Source: Vibrio rotiferianus CAIM 577 = LMG 21460 (GTDB taxonomy: Bacteria > Pseudomonadota > Gammaproteobacteria > Enterobacterales > Vibrionaceae). From it: a stretch of DNA of 64,000 bases. The position numbers and the translations under genes were made by a program. The DNA is taken from NCBI RefSeq assembly GCF_002741985.1, contig NZ_APHW01000030.1, forward strand, positions 1-64,000, written 5' to 3'. The notes under the pieces were generated by a model. The model was given only the letters and a program-made list of their open reading frames with translations. It ran no database searches and was not told where the DNA came from. Shown here piece after piece: positions 20,233 through 30,480 of the stretch. Positions within the stretch are counted from its first letter, which is position 1. Each line of letters opens with the position of its first letter.

Positions 20233-21690
20233 TTACAGGCTTACACCCGGGCTCAATGTGGCAGGTAAGACCGTCTCTTGTCCTTCCATTGATGCCATTG
20301 GGTACGCACAGTAGTCTGCTGCGTAGTAAGCACTTGGACGTAGGTTACCCGACGCACCCGGACCACCAAATGGCGCATCACCACTTGCACCCGTCAGCTG
20401 ACGGTTGCGGTTCACGATGCCAGCACGAATGTGGTCCACGAAGTATTCCCATTCTTGGTCGTCGGTTGAGACCAGACCTGCCGATAGACCAAAGCGCGTA
20501 TCGTTCGCCAGCTCTACCGCTTTCTCTAGCCCTTCGTAGCGCACTACTTGCAGAAGTGGACCGAAGTACTCTTCATCTGGCAACTCAGCAATGTTCGTCA
20601 CATCGATGATGCCCGGAGAAACAAACGCCGCCTCACCCGCTTTCGCTTCGATCAAGCTTTCACCACCAAGTGCTTGCAAGTTCGCTTGTGCATCGAGAAT
20701 AAACTTGGCTGCCGCAAGCGAAATTTGCGGTCCCATGAATGGCGCAGGCTGTGCAAATGGTTGGTCTACGCGAATATTGCGTGTCGCTTCCACCAGCTTA
20801 GTAATCACTGTATCACCCTTGTCGCCAAATGGAATGTACAGACGACGAGCACAGGTACAACGTTGCCCTGCGCTGATAAAGGCAGATTGGATGATGGTGT
20901 AAACCGTTGCGTCTAGGTCGCCGTAGTTATCCGAGATAACCATCGGGTTGTTGCCACCCATTTCAAGCGCCAGCATCTTACCCGGCTGACCAGCAAATTG
21001 ACGATGCAGAACATGACCTGTGTTTGCACTACCAGTAAACAGCACGCCATCAATGCCTTTCGCATCCGCCAGCGCAATACCAGTCTCTTTCGCGCCTTGA
21101 ACTAGGTTAATCACACCTTTTGGTAGACCAACCTCTTCCCACAACTTCATAGCGAGTTCACCCGTCCATGGCGTTTGCTCAGACGGTTTGAAGACCACGG
21201 TGTTACCAGCCAGCAGTGCTGGCACGATGTGACCATTTGGCAGGTGACCCGGGAAGTTGTAAGGACCGAAGACCGCCATTACACCCAATGGGCGATGACG
21301 CAATACAATTTGGTTACCTGCAGCTTCACGTGCAGCTTCACCAGTACGGTCGTGGTAAGCACGAATAGAGATCGCGATTTTACCCGCCATCGCTGCCGCT
21401 TCAGTGCGCGTTTCCCAGATTGGCTTACCAGTTTCTTTGGCAATCACTTCAGCGATTTTTTCGCTGTTCTCTTTTACTTTCTCAGCAAAAGCCAACACGA
21501 TCGCTTCACGCTCTGCAAATGGGCGCTTCTTCCAATCAACGAACGCTTCACGCGCCGCAGATACCGCTCGGTTAACCTGCTCTGCTGTCGCGCCGTTACC
21601 TTGCCAGATCACTTCTTGGTTGTACGGTGACAGAGACGTAAATGCTTCACCCTGACCTTGTACCCAATCACCTGCAATCCAATGTGTCAT
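20233..21690 (-). CDS. astD: N-succinylglutamate 5-semialdehyde dehydrogenase
   Basis: AstD oxidises succinylglutamate semialdehyde with NAD in the arginine succinyltransferase pathway. The 485-residue aldehyde dehydrogenase has the catalytic Cys in [11 protein letters not shown], the general-base Glu in [10 protein letters not shown], and a Rossmann motif [12 protein letters not shown]. It follows astA by 28 bases, so the two form an operon. The start is ATG. Confidence 0.93.
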   Translation of the reverse strand: MTHWIAGDWVQGQGEAFTSLSPYNQEVIWQGNGATAEQVNRAVSAAREAFVDWKKRPFAEREAIVLAFAEKVKENSEKIAEVIAKETGKPIWETRTEAAAMAGKIAISIRAYHDRTGEAAREAAGNQIVLRHRPLGVMAVFGPYNFPGHLPNGHIVPALLAGNTVVFKPSEQTPWTGELAMKLWEEVGLPKGVINLVQGAKETGIALADAKGIDGVLFTGSANTGHVLHRQFAGQPGKMLALEMGGNNPMVISDNYGDLDATVYTIIQSAFISAGQRCTCARRLYIPFGDKGDTVITKLVEATRNIRVDQPFAQPAPFMGPQISLAAAKFILDAQANLQALGGESLIEAKAGEAAFVSPGIIDVTNIAELPDEEYFGPLLQVVRYEGLEKAVELANDTRFGLSAGLVSTDDQEWEYFVDHIRAGIVNRNRQLTGASGDAPFGGPGASGNLRPSAYYAADYCAYPMASMEGQETVLPATLSPGVSL

Positions 21691-21718
21691 TGTTTCTATC
21701 CTTAAATTCTGTCGTCAG

Positions 21719-22738
21719 TTACTGCGGAAGAAGGCGAACAAAGTCCCCTTCCTCAACCAAGAGTGCATCCGCCAATTCTGGGGCTAGCACTACGCTTTGC
21801 GTTTCTGCGTCATACGCCGCTTTCGCTGCCGCAGCACGGAAGTTCTCGAATGACGAGTTACACATCAAGAAGTCTTGTGTGCTGGTATGCTCAGAGATTT
21901 TGACTTGTGCGCGGAATGAGTGGCGTACCGATTCGATATTGCGTAGGTCACACTCCACCGTTGGACCACCATCGAAGATGTCGACGTAACCACGGTTGGT
22001 GAAGCCTTCGTTCTCTAGTAGCTTCAAAGCAGGACGCGTGTTGTCATGCACTTGACCAATCACGGCTTGCGCTTCTGGGCTTAGCAGGTTGATGTAGATT
22101 GGCAACTTCGGCATCAAGTCAGCGATAAAGCCTTTCTTGCCGATACCCGTTAGATAATCCGCAAGCGTAAAATCGATTGAGAAGAAATGCTCTTGAAGCC
22201 ACTGCCAGAATGGCGAGTTACCGTTCTCATCTGACACGCCACGCATTTCAGCAAAGATGGTTTCCGAGAAACGCTCTGGGTGCTCTGCCATCATTAAGAA
22301 GCGACACTTGGACATAAGACGCCCATTCAAGCCACCACGGAATTTCTCACGTAGGAACAAGGTGCAGATTTCGCTGTTACCCGTGTAGTTATTACCAAAC
22401 GTCAGCAGCTTAACCACGTTATTTACGCCAAGCTTTGGTGACGAGTGCACCACTTTACTGATGTGGTAAGAATAAAAAGGCACATCCCAGCCGATTGAAG
22501 CTTCGATACCTGTGGTGCCTGCGACTTCTCCAGTTTCAGATTCAAAGCCCACCATTAGGTAGCCTTCATCACCGGCTTCCTTCACGTCAGGTTTGCCAAA
22601 ACTGTATTCTGAGTGTTTGATTCGATTGGTTAACAGTTCTTCGTTAACCGGTAGAGATGTAAATCCATGACCTGACTCAACCGCACAGGTATGCAGCGCG
22701 TCATAATCCGACATTGCGATAGGGCGAACTACTAGCAT
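21719..22738 (-). CDS. astA: Arginine N-succinyltransferase
   Basis: AstA transfers succinyl from succinyl-CoA to arginine, the first step of the AST pathway. The start is the ATG at 22738, with GGAGGGAG just upstream; a longer frame reading through that Shine-Dalgarno is not used. The 339-residue length is typical. The sequence LVVRPIAMSDYDAL and the GNAT-fold core FGNNYTGNSEICTLFLREKF are family hallmarks. It is preceded by a hairpin after astC. Confidence 0.93.
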   Translation of the reverse strand: MLVVRPIAMSDYDALHTCAVESGHGFTSLPVNEELLTNRIKHSEYSFGKPDVKEAGDEGYLMVGFESETGEVAGTTGIEASIGWDVPFYSYHISKVVHSSPKLGVNNVVKLLTFGNNYTGNSEICTLFLREKFRGGLNGRLMSKCRFLMMAEHPERFSETIFAEMRGVSDENGNSPFWQWLQEHFFSIDFTLADYLTGIGKKGFIADLMPKLPIYINLLSPEAQAVIGQVHDNTRPALKLLENEGFTNRGYVDIFDGGPTVECDLRNIESVRHSFRAQVKISEHTSTQDFLMCNSSFENFRAAAAKAAYDAETQSVVLAPELADALLVEEGDFVRLLPQ

Positions 22739-22788
22739 CAATACTCCCTCCAGATGCAAGAAGATCCTAACTATATTGTAGGAACAAT

Positions 22789-22816
22789 ACCCCCATCAGA
22801 GATCCTTGATGGGGGT
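22789..22816 (-). terminator. Hairpin between astC/argD and astA
   Basis: A perfect 10-bp stem (ACCCCCATCA with TGATGGGGGT, 8-base loop) lies in the 108-base gap. Only a weak T-rich run follows on the minus strand, so it may attenuate rather than stop transcription into astA, or protect the upstream mRNA. Confidence 0.55.
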
Positions 22817-22846
22817 TTCTAGGTTGACGATAAGCGGAAATCGCGC

Positions 22847-24058
22847 TTAAACCAGCGTTGCGATCGCTTTATCCAGCTTCGCCAAACCTTCTTCGATTTC
22901 TTGTTGTGTGATAACGAGTGATGGTGTGAAACGTACGACATTGGCACCCGCAACCAATACCATGAGACCTTGTTTACCTGCAGCAACCAGTACGTCACGC
23001 GCACGGCCTTGCCACTCTTCATTAAGTGCTGCACCAAGCAGCAGACCTTTACCGCGCACTTCAGAGAAGATGTTGTATTTCGCGTTGATCTTATCCAAAC
23101 CTTCACGGAACATTGCTTCACGCTCTAGTACGCCAGCCAATACTTCTGGTTTTGTCACTTCTTCAACAACGGCTTCTGCAACCGCACACGCTAGTGGGTT
23201 ACCACCGTAAGTTGAACCGTGCGTGCCCACTTTCATGTGCTCAGCCAGTTTTGCCGTCGTTAGCATGGCACCAATAGGGAAACCACCACCCAGTGATTTC
23301 GCTGTGCTTAGGATGTCTGGCGTGATGCCCAGACCTTTGTATGCGTAGAAGTGACCAGTACGACCGTTACCAGTTTGCACTTCATCGAAAATCAGTAGTG
23401 CATTGTGTTTGTCACACAGTTCACGAACCGCTTGAGCGAACTCAGGTGTTGGTGGAATGATGCCGCCCTCACCTTGCAGAGGCTCCATCATTACCGCACA
23501 AGTACGATCAGACATGTGTGCTTGTAACGCTTCGATATCATTGTAAGGAAGATGTGTCACATCGCCTGGCTTAGGACCAAAACCATCTGAGTAAGCCGCT
23601 TGACCGCCCACCGTTACCGTGAAGAAAGTACGACCATGGAAACCTTGTTTAAATGCAATGATTTCCGACTTCTCAGTGCCATGAACGTCCGCTGCGTAAC
23701 GACGTGCCAGCTTCAGCGCTGCTTCATTCGCTTCTGCACCAGAGTTAGCAAAGAACACACGCTCAGCAAAGCTGACTTCTGTTAGCTTCTTCGCCAGTCG
23801 CAGTGCAGGCTCGTTAGTCATAACATTACTTAGGTGCCAAAGCTTGTTACCTTGCTCAGTCAATGCGTTCACCATAACTGGGTGACAATGACCAAGACAG
23901 CTCACCGCAATACCACCAGCAAAGTCGATGTATTCATTTCCGTCCTGATCCCAAATGCGTGAACCTTCACCTTTTACAGGGATCATTTCCATCGGGTTAT
24001 AGCAAGGTACCATTACCTCATCGAATAAACCGCGCTCTACTTTGTTTTCCGTTGTCAT
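22847..24058 (-). CDS. astC: Acetylornithine/succinylornithine aminotransferase
   Basis: This class-III PLP aminotransferase uses N-acetylornithine (biosynthesis, ArgD) or N-succinylornithine (catabolism, AstC); the two are near-identical in sequence and vibrio copies often serve both. The 403-residue protein has the PLP lysine in [14 protein letters not shown] and [12 protein letters not shown]. Context before astA and astD favours AstC; the link to pabA in E. coli is argD-like. I therefore read it as dual-purpose. Confidence 0.88.
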   Translation of the reverse strand: MTTENKVERGLFDEVMVPCYNPMEMIPVKGEGSRIWDQDGNEYIDFAGGIAVSCLGHCHPVMVNALTEQGNKLWHLSNVMTNEPALRLAKKLTEVSFAERVFFANSGAEANEAALKLARRYAADVHGTEKSEIIAFKQGFHGRTFFTVTVGGQAAYSDGFGPKPGDVTHLPYNDIEALQAHMSDRTCAVMMEPLQGEGGIIPPTPEFAQAVRELCDKHNALLIFDEVQTGNGRTGHFYAYKGLGITPDILSTAKSLGGGFPIGAMLTTAKLAEHMKVGTHGSTYGGNPLACAVAEAVVEEVTKPEVLAGVLEREAMFREGLDKINAKYNIFSEVRGKGLLLGAALNEEWQGRARDVLVAAGKQGLMVLVAGANVVRFTPSLVITQQEIEEGLAKLDKAIATLV

Positions 24059-24428
24059 TGCACATTCCTTCTTGATACCGCATGCCTAGCAGATAAGCGA
24101 ATTTAACCGGCACTCTTTGCCAGCAAATAATGTTTTGCATTTAAGCTATTACGGCATTGTATTTACATTTGATTAACCATTTCAATAGTGATTTATTCTT
24201 TTCGCATACCAGCGTAGCACCTCATACTCACTATCTATGATTATTTATGCACCAAGAAACGCAAATAGAGAAGCAATTTTTTATAAAAACCATGCATGGC
24301 AAGGTTCAGAAAGAAATGAGAAAAATGAATAGGACTCGCCTAATTATCAGAACGCATAGTTTTGCATTCCCATTCCAAGGCGAAAAATATGAAGAATTTG
24401 TTAAGAAAAGTGATCGCGATCAGATCAT
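24059..24428. other. Intergenic region between pabA and astC/argD
   Basis: These 370 bases lack a convincing gene. They must hold the astC/argD promoter. A CRP-like match, AGTGA-N6-TCAGA (8 of 10), lies at 24409-24424. A + strand open frame of 61 codons (24247-24432) has no ribosome-binding site and is not called. ArgR boxes were sought but none is clear. Confidence 0.4.
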
Positions 24429-25007
24429 TTAGCGCGCTAGAAAGTTCGCAAGTAGCTCATGACCTTGTTCTGTCTTAATCGACTCAGGGTGAAACTGTAC
24501 CGCATCAATTGGCAGCGTTTTATGCTGATAACCCATGATTTCATCCATGGTTCCATCAGGTAGTTCAGTCCACGCGGTCAATTCAAACACATCTGGCAAA
24601 GTGCCATTTTTCACCACCAGAGAGTGGTAGCGGGTTACCGTCAATGGGTTATTAAGGTTTTTAAACACACTGCGACCGTTGTGACGAATTGGTGATGTCT
24701 TGCCGTGCATCACTTGTCGAGCACGTACCACTTCGCCACCAAACACCTGTGCAATCGCCTGATGACCAAGGCAAACGCCCAAGATAGGTAACTTACCAGC
24801 AAAGTGCTCAATGGCTTGTAGAGAGATACCCGCTTCGTTAGGAGTACATGGCCCTGGAGAGATCACCAAATGAGTTGGGTTGAGCGCCTCAATGCCTTGG
24901 ATATCGATTTCATCGTTACGCACCACCTTTACGTCTGCACCAAGCTCGCAGAAGTATTGGTAAAGGTTGTAGGTAAAAGAGTCGTAGTTATCGATGATCA
25001 ACAACAT
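24429..25007 (-). CDS. pabA: Anthranilate/aminodeoxychorismate synthase glutaminase component
   Basis: PabA supplies ammonia to PabB for 4-amino-4-deoxychorismate, a folate precursor. Starting at [13 protein letters not shown] (ATG 25007) gives 192 residues, the usual size; a longer frame would add 23 unrelated residues. The class-I amidotransferase nucleophile is Cys79 in GVCLGHQ, with His and Glu in QFHPESI. TrpG is similar, but no trp genes are near and the argD-pabA order is conserved, so PabA is preferred. Confidence 0.92.
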   Translation of the reverse strand: MLLIIDNYDSFTYNLYQYFCELGADVKVVRNDEIDIQGIEALNPTHLVISPGPCTPNEAGISLQAIEHFAGKLPILGVCLGHQAIAQVFGGEVVRARQVMHGKTSPIRHNGRSVFKNLNNPLTVTRYHSLVVKNGTLPDVFELTAWTELPDGTMDEIMGYQHKTLPIDAVQFHPESIKTEQGHELLANFLAR

Positions 25008-25126
25008 AAAAGGTCGGTTGCTCCAATCCGTTTTGGCAATGCTTACGTAGTGAATCGCCACGTTCGTGACAATCAAGGGCGGTATTTTGCTATACCAAGC
25101 AAGAAAGGCAAGTTTTTGCTGAATAA

Positions 25127-25150
25127 AAAGGCCAGCATAGGCTGGCCTTT
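25127..25150 (-). terminator. Terminator after exeM
   Basis: A perfect 10-bp stem AAAGGCCAGC with its complement, 4-base loop, runs into TTTTT on the minus strand, between the exeM stop and pabA. Confidence 0.9.
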
Positions 25151-25196
25151 GGTCTTTACAGCTATTTAGGGACTGTTTGTCAGGAAATAAATCCGC

Positions 25197-28142
25197 TTAG
25201 CGACGACGGAATAAACCTAGACCTAGCAGCGCAAGTAGCGCACCGAAGCCAAATGAACCGCCATCATCATCTTCTGATGGGGTCGTGCTCGATGGCTCTA
25301 GCATAACATCGCGAGAATCGCTGAACTTGACCGTGTTACCCGTAGAGTCTGTCACTTTCTCTTCTAGAACGTACTGACCTTCTGCTGGTGCTTGATCGAA
25401 TTCCACATTTGCACTGCGAGCATCAATGTCTGTTTGCGTCAACGTTGCACTTGCTGTGTAGCCATCTTCATCTGACGTTGATGATGCTGCTTGAGCTGCT
25501 TTCGTTAGACTTACCGTCACGATATCACCCACCACTGCGTTTGGCGGCAGACGTACTTCTACAGCCAGATTGTCACCTGAACTTGGTAGTGTGATGTCCG
25601 TATCTGGGAAATCAATTGCGATGATCACTGGATCATGGTCAGACGCTGAGAATGCATCTTTGTACTTCGGCATATCACCTGTGTACTTGCTGCTGTATTC
25701 AAACAAGTTACTTTCTAGTGAGTTGATGTGCCAGTCTTCAATCGCCACCACTTTTTGCGCCAAGCTGTTGCTTGCTAATGCGTGGTCTAGGTTACCTAGC
25801 TCACCAGAGTAAGTGTATGAGAAAGTATCAGCACCATGCAGCACGGTATTCAGGTTGTGGTAACCGTAGCCTTTTTCAATTTTGGTCTTCTCTACTTGAA
25901 GTTCACCACCACCAATGGTTGTGTAAGCTGCAGTGTAGATATCACGGCCGTATTTCTCTTTCGAGTAATCAGTCAGTGTAAGCAGAGGATCTTCCATGCC
26001 GTACGCGTTCAGATCACCCATCACTAGCACGTCACCTTCAATGCCTTTCAGAGCGTCACCCACAACGTTAGCAGCAGAAACACGGAAGTTGTTACAGTTA
26101 CCTTGCAGATCCGCTGGCTCAGAGTCTTCTACGCCTGCGATCCACTCTTCAATACATTCAGAACCTTTCGATTTGAAGTGGTTAACAACAACAGATAGAT
26201 CTTTACCTGTCTCTTTCACCGTGAAGGTTTGTAGCAAGCTATGACGCTGGTACTTGTCGTAAGCTGGGTTGCCTTCTGCACCGTCATTACGCGTAATAGT
26301 GTTTTCTTCGATGTGTTGCTCTGGCGTCACAATCACTTTCGCCGCTTCTTTTGGCGTCACCGCGTTAGCACGGTATAGGATCGCCACCATGATCGCATCA
26401 CTACCAAAGTACTCGTCTTGGTATTTGTCTTGATCCGCGATTTCAACGTAAGTGTAATGATCTTCTGTATCTTCGATTTCAGCATTCAATGCATCCACCA
26501 AGTTCTTCACAGCACTACTATCACCAAAGCCGTTGTTCTCGACTTCCATCAAACCAATGATGTCAGCGTCCATCTTGTTCATCGCCGCAACGATTTTCGC
26601 TTGTTGGATCAGGAACTCGTCTAGGTTAGTCGCACCACGGTTTTGTCCAGTTGGGTTTTCATGACCACTATCAGCTACCGACGTGAAGTAGTTCAGTACG
26701 TTGAAGCTTGCAATACGCAAGTCTGAATCCGCAATCGCAGGGGCATCTTTACGAGCCACGTCGAAACCTTCACCGGAAGTCACGAAGTTAGTGTTATCGA
26801 CTTCATTAGTCGCAATCAGGCGGTATTCACTGTAGCTATAAGCTACCACGCCCTGTAGACCTTCTACTCGCGAACCAAGGCGAATATGCTGCTCAGAAGA
26901 GCCATCTTGGTCTGCATCTTTAGCAAAATCTGGGTAGTAAGGGATTTGACCGCTTGGCGCTTTGCCATCAGATTCTAGGTATACGCGGTTTGCAGCGTTG
27001 TCTTTTGCAAGTTCAACCGCTGCATCACTTTCTGCAGCATGCAGTTGAGTCGGTTTAAATAGAGGCGCTTCATGCGAAAGCATCATGTTGTTACGACGTG
27101 AATCATAGTCGTAAGAGAAGTTACGAGTCACGAACAAGTCGCTCGCTGATTTCAACTCAACTTGCATGCCTTCATGACGCTCTAGTGCGTCACGTAGAGT
27201 CTCGCCTTCTTTGATGATGAGATCGGTAACAAGATCGATATCCGAAGTACCCGTCTTCACATAGCTATTGGCATCAGAAGCAAGCTGAGTATTGCTGTAG
27301 TACTCTTGAACCTTACCCTTCACACAAACAACATCGCCTGCTTTTAAGTTGGTATCAGCAGCATCAGTATGGATAAATAAGCCTTCCGAGGTCTTATCGT
27401 TGTTGTCGTTCTCTAGCGCTTGTAGGTAGAAGCCTTTGGTCAAGCCAGTTGTTACTGCCGTGACGACACCAGTAACAAAGTGGTCTTCTTCTGTGATGTA
27501 CGGGTAGCCATCAATAAATGGAGACGTCGAACCTTCACCTTGAATATCTTGAATAGTAGTAAAGCTCGGTTGTTGACCATCTACTTCACAAGCGAATGGT
27601 GCCGGTGGCTCAGTCGCGTTTAGCTCACCAAGACCATCAATGTTGTCTTTCTCGAACGCCGTCCATTGTGATGCATCATAAGTAGCAGAAGGGGTTAACG
27701 CATCACTGTTACGAACCAATGTGGTGTCTTTACCAAAATCTACGTCACCCATCACACCGATGATGTCGTGCACTTCACCATTTTTAAGCAGCGCGATCGG
27801 GTCGTCACCGTTAAAGTTCGCTACGCTTTTATCAGTGATATCCGCTACCGCTTTGATTGCATCGCTCGCATCACCATGAGCCAGTACATACACTTGGTTA
27901 GCTTGTAGCGTCACTTGGCTTAGGTCGATTGTGCTGCCCCAAGTACCACCACCGTTTGATGATTTTGCCAGTTCATAGCCTGTTAGCGTTACTGCCGCAT
28001 CGCCCGTGTTCGCGATTTCAACGGCTTTATTGTATGAACCACCTTCAACATACTGGGAAAGAATAATTTCAGCATTAGCGTTGGCACTAAGTGCGCTGGC
28101 AATCGTCAGTGCAAGTAAAGAGGGTTTGATTAACGTATCCAT
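25197..28142 (-). CDS. exeM: Secreted endonuclease ExeM/Xds with GlyGly-CTERM
   Basis: The 981-residue nuclease starts with a signal peptide (about residues 1-24, ANANA). It then has a lamin-tail domain (about 25-170), an OB-fold-like region (about 185-330), a large exonuclease-endonuclease-phosphatase domain (about 480-850, including NVLNYF, GLMEVEN, DLNAYG and DHDPVI), and an Ig-like tail. It ends in a GlyGly-CTERM signal (GSFGFGALLALLGLGLFRRR), the rhombosortase sorting tag used with type II secretion. V. cholerae Xds is the characterised homologue, degrading extracellular DNA. It stands alone, with a terminator downstream and a CRP-like site upstream. Confidence 0.92.
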   Translation of the reverse strand: MDTLIKPSLLALTIASALSANANAEIILSQYVEGGSYNKAVEIANTGDAAVTLTGYELAKSSNGGGTWGSTIDLSQVTLQANQVYVLAHGDASDAIKAVADITDKSVANFNGDDPIALLKNGEVHDIIGVMGDVDFGKDTTLVRNSDALTPSATYDASQWTAFEKDNIDGLGELNATEPPAPFACEVDGQQPSFTTIQDIQGEGSTSPFIDGYPYITEEDHFVTGVVTAVTTGLTKGFYLQALENDNNDKTSEGLFIHTDAADTNLKAGDVVCVKGKVQEYYSNTQLASDANSYVKTGTSDIDLVTDLIIKEGETLRDALERHEGMQVELKSASDLFVTRNFSYDYDSRRNNMMLSHEAPLFKPTQLHAAESDAAVELAKDNAANRVYLESDGKAPSGQIPYYPDFAKDADQDGSSEQHIRLGSRVEGLQGVVAYSYSEYRLIATNEVDNTNFVTSGEGFDVARKDAPAIADSDLRIASFNVLNYFTSVADSGHENPTGQNRGATNLDEFLIQQAKIVAAMNKMDADIIGLMEVENNGFGDSSAVKNLVDALNAEIEDTEDHYTYVEIADQDKYQDEYFGSDAIMVAILYRANAVTPKEAAKVIVTPEQHIEENTITRNDGAEGNPAYDKYQRHSLLQTFTVKETGKDLSVVVNHFKSKGSECIEEWIAGVEDSEPADLQGNCNNFRVSAANVVGDALKGIEGDVLVMGDLNAYGMEDPLLTLTDYSKEKYGRDIYTAAYTTIGGGELQVEKTKIEKGYGYHNLNTVLHGADTFSYTYSGELGNLDHALASNSLAQKVVAIEDWHINSLESNLFEYSSKYTGDMPKYKDAFSASDHDPVIIAIDFPDTDITLPSSGDNLAVEVRLPPNAVVGDIVTVSLTKAAQAASSTSDEDGYTASATLTQTDIDARSANVEFDQAPAEGQYVLEEKVTDSTGNTVKFSDSRDVMLEPSSTTPSEDDDGGSFGFGALLALLGLGLFRRR

Positions 28143-28472
28143 TGTCGTACCTGATATTTATTTAAATGCAAACTAAGCCCTGAGCAGAGCCCACCATTTG
28201 TGCCTACTATCAGGTTTATTTATGAAATAAATAAGAAATACCAGCAAAAGCCGTGAAATATGTCACAAGCGGATAGTCGAAATTATGCCAGGGCAGATCC
28301 TTTAAACAGTTTTTGTAACAAATACAATAACTAAAGAGGTTAAAAGCAAAAGTTAGAGTTGTTGCTCAGTTTTAGTTTCTCTAGCGTGTTATATGGATAA
28401 TTAAGATAAAAAGCTCATTACTTTAAAACTAAAGACAGGTTTATTTCTGCTCATTAGTAAACAGACATAAAA
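28143..28472. other. exeM upstream region
   Basis: These 330 bases between exeM and the trpS terminator contain no gene that I can support. They are AT-rich and hold the CRP-like site listed separately and presumably the exeM promoter; I could not fix a clear -10/-35 pair. Confidence 0.5.
28252..28267 (-). promoter_or_regulatory. CRP-like site upstream of exeM
   Basis: CGTGA-N6-TCACA matches the CRP consensus at 9 of 10 positions. It is 110 bases before the exeM start, a spacing compatible with class I or II activation. Predicted only. Confidence 0.5.
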
Positions 28473-28499
28473 AAAGCTCCACCAAAGGTGGAGCTTTCT
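28473..28499 (-). terminator. Terminator after trpS
   Basis: An 11-bp perfect stem (GCTCCACC core, 3-base loop) with a T-run on the minus strand lies right after the trpS stop. Confidence 0.9.
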
Positions 28500-28515
28500 T
28501 ATATTCGAGTTTTGC

Positions 28516-29553
28516 CTATGGGCGAGCGACAAAACCTACTGCTTCGTACGCTTTCTTCAATGTTTCCGCTGCGCGAGCTGACGCTTTTTCAGCACCTTGC
28601 TTCATCACTTCGTTCATGTAAGCACGGTCAGCACGAATGCGGTGGTATTCAGCCTGAATTGGCTCAAGCATAGTCACCAGCGCTTCACCAACGTCTTTCT
28701 TGAATGGGCCGTACATTTCAACGCCTTGGTATTTCGCTTCAATCTCTTCAAAGCTCATACCTGTTGCCGCAGAGTACAGCCCCATTAGGTTAGAGATACC
28801 TGCTTTGTTGTCCCAATCGTGAGCGATACGCGGTGGCGTTTCTGTGTCAGTTTGCGCTTTGTTGATCTTCTTAATGATCGACTTAGGCTCTTCCAGTAGC
28901 GTGATAACGTTCTTACGGTTGTCATCTGATTTGGACATCTTCTTCGTTGCGTCTTGAAGGCTCATTACACGCGCGTTTACCGTCGGAATGTAAGGCTCTG
29001 GCACTTGGAAGATTGGCTGCTCTGGTGAGTAGATGTTGTTAAAGCGGTTAGCAATATCACGCGCTAACTCTAGGTGTTGCTTCTGGTCGCTACCTACTGG
29101 CACTTGGTGTGCGCCATACAGCAGGATGTCTGCCGCCATCAGTACTGGGTAGTCAAACAGACCAACATTTACATCACCAAACTGGCTTGAGCTGTCGTTT
29201 GAGTAACGTGCAGATTTGTCTTTAAACTGAGTCATACGACCCAGTTCACCCATTTGGGTGTAACAGTTAAGAAGCCAACCAAGTTGAGCATGCTCTGGTA
29301 CGTGTGACTGAACAAATAGCGTGCTCTTCTTCGGGTCAACACCAACTGCCAGACAGATCGCCAGTGCGTCTAGAGTCGCTTCATGCAGAGCTTTAGGATC
29401 TTGACGAACCGTAATCGCGTGAAGGTCTACCACACAGTATTGGCAATCATAATCGTCTTGCATCTGCTGCCATTGACGTAGAGCACCCAAGTAGTTACCG
29501 ATACTTAGTTCACCTGAAGGTTGAACACCACTCAATACAATGGGTTTGCTCAT
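28516..29553 (-). CDS. trpS: Tryptophanyl-tRNA synthetase
   Basis: TrpRS charges tRNA-Trp. The 345-residue class-Ic enzyme has the HIGH-like motif GNYLGAL near residues 18-24 and the KMSKS motif in KKMSKSDDN near 195-202, plus [15 protein letters not shown]. It follows gph, with a hairpin between, matching the gph-trpS pair of enterics and vibrios. Confidence 0.97.
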   Translation of the reverse strand: MSKPIVLSGVQPSGELSIGNYLGALRQWQQMQDDYDCQYCVVDLHAITVRQDPKALHEATLDALAICLAVGVDPKKSTLFVQSHVPEHAQLGWLLNCYTQMGELGRMTQFKDKSARYSNDSSSQFGDVNVGLFDYPVLMAADILLYGAHQVPVGSDQKQHLELARDIANRFNNIYSPEQPIFQVPEPYIPTVNARVMSLQDATKKMSKSDDNRKNVITLLEEPKSIIKKINKAQTDTETPPRIAHDWDNKAGISNLMGLYSAATGMSFEEIEAKYQGVEMYGPFKKDVGEALVTMLEPIQAEYHRIRADRAYMNEVMKQGAEKASARAAETLKKAYEAVGFVARP

Positions 29554-29590
29554 TAGAATGATTCCTTTGACTTCTTAATCTAATTAAATG

Positions 29591-29620
29591 AAAAAACCGT
29601 GCAGCGATAGGCGCACGGCT
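29591..29620 (-). terminator. Hairpin between gph and trpS
   Basis: A short CCGTGC/GCACGG stem with a 10-base loop followed by TTTTTT on the minus strand. It may be a partial terminator, as gph and trpS are usually cotranscribed. Confidence 0.6.
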
Positions 29621-29668
29621 TACTCAGTGTACTCATTAACGAGTATTTTGGAAGCTCTTTTGCAGCCG

Positions 29669-30355
29669 TTATGCAGAAACCGCTACGACATCCAATAATT
29701 CTGCCAAACTGTCAGCGACGAAATCTGGGTTTGACGACGAAATTGGCTCGCCGTGGTTATAACCGTAAGTTAAGCCAAATGAGGCACAACCTGCATTCTT
29801 CGCCGCCAAGATATCGTTTTTCGAATCGCCGACCATCAGCATTTCACTTGGCTGAACTTGGTGTTTTTCCATCAACCAGTTCAGTGCGACTGGGTTTGGC
29901 TTTTTCTCTGGGAATGCATCACCGCCAAGAACATCAACAAAGTATTTTGCGATGTCGTGCTTTTCCAAAACGTCAGGCACAAACTTTGAAGGTTTGTTAG
30001 TCACCAACGCCATAACAAAGCCCGCTTTATGTAGTTCTGCTAGTGTCTCTTTTACCGTTGGGTAAAGGTGGCTTAGTTTATGACCGCTTTGCTCATAGTA
30101 ATCATCAAACAGTACACGCGCTTTAGCACAAAGCTCTTCGCTCAGCTCTGGATTGATGGTTAGACTTTGGCTTAATGAACGACCAATCAACACGTCTGCA
30201 CCGTTACCGACGTAGTCACGAACCTGCTCTTCTGAAACAGACGGAAAGCCAAGCGCTTGTACCGCTTGGTCAGCCGCTACCGCGAGATCTGGCACGCTAT
30301 CAAGCAACGTACCATCAAGATCGAAGGCGATGAATTTAATGTCTTGTTGAGTCAT
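29669..30355 (-). CDS. gph: Phosphoglycolate phosphatase
   Basis: Gph dephosphorylates 2-phosphoglycolate formed during repair of oxidised DNA ends. The 228-residue HAD hydrolase has motif I FDLDGTLLDS (Asp12 nucleophile, Asp14), motif II VTNKPSK and motif IV GDSKND. In E. coli it follows dam and rpe; here those genes are missing upstream and the neighbour is rlmB. Confidence 0.95.
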   Translation of the reverse strand: MTQQDIKFIAFDLDGTLLDSVPDLAVAADQAVQALGFPSVSEEQVRDYVGNGADVLIGRSLSQSLTINPELSEELCAKARVLFDDYYEQSGHKLSHLYPTVKETLAELHKAGFVMALVTNKPSKFVPDVLEKHDIAKYFVDVLGGDAFPEKKPNPVALNWLMEKHQVQPSEMLMVGDSKNDILAAKNAGCASFGLTYGYNHGEPISSSNPDFVADSLAELLDVVAVSA

Positions 30356-30396
30356 AACTTCCCTGAAGATTTTTATTTATAAATCGGTGAAAACGA

Positions 30397-30426
30397 CAAA
30401 GGATGGCACCCCATCCTTTGTTTTTA
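30397..30426 (-). terminator. Hairpin between rlmB and gph
   Basis: A perfect 10-bp stem CAAAGGATGG with its complement and a 4-base loop. The best T-run is on the plus strand, but only rlmB (minus) reads into it; the minus side has a weaker GTCGTTTT tail. Confidence 0.5.
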
Positions 30427-30480
30427 TCATTGTGTCTGACTTTGCAGTAACTATTTGTTTGTTAGCAATTTGTCTAGCAA

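Noticed and set aside
24059..24200. Sigma-54 or ArgR control of astC
   Set aside because: Motifs with the correct spacing were not found by eye; the closest GG/GC pair has 10 rather than 12 bases between.
24247..24432. A plus-strand frame of 61 codons between argD and pabA
   Set aside because: No ribosome-binding site, no family match that I recognise, and it overlaps the pabA stop on the other strand.
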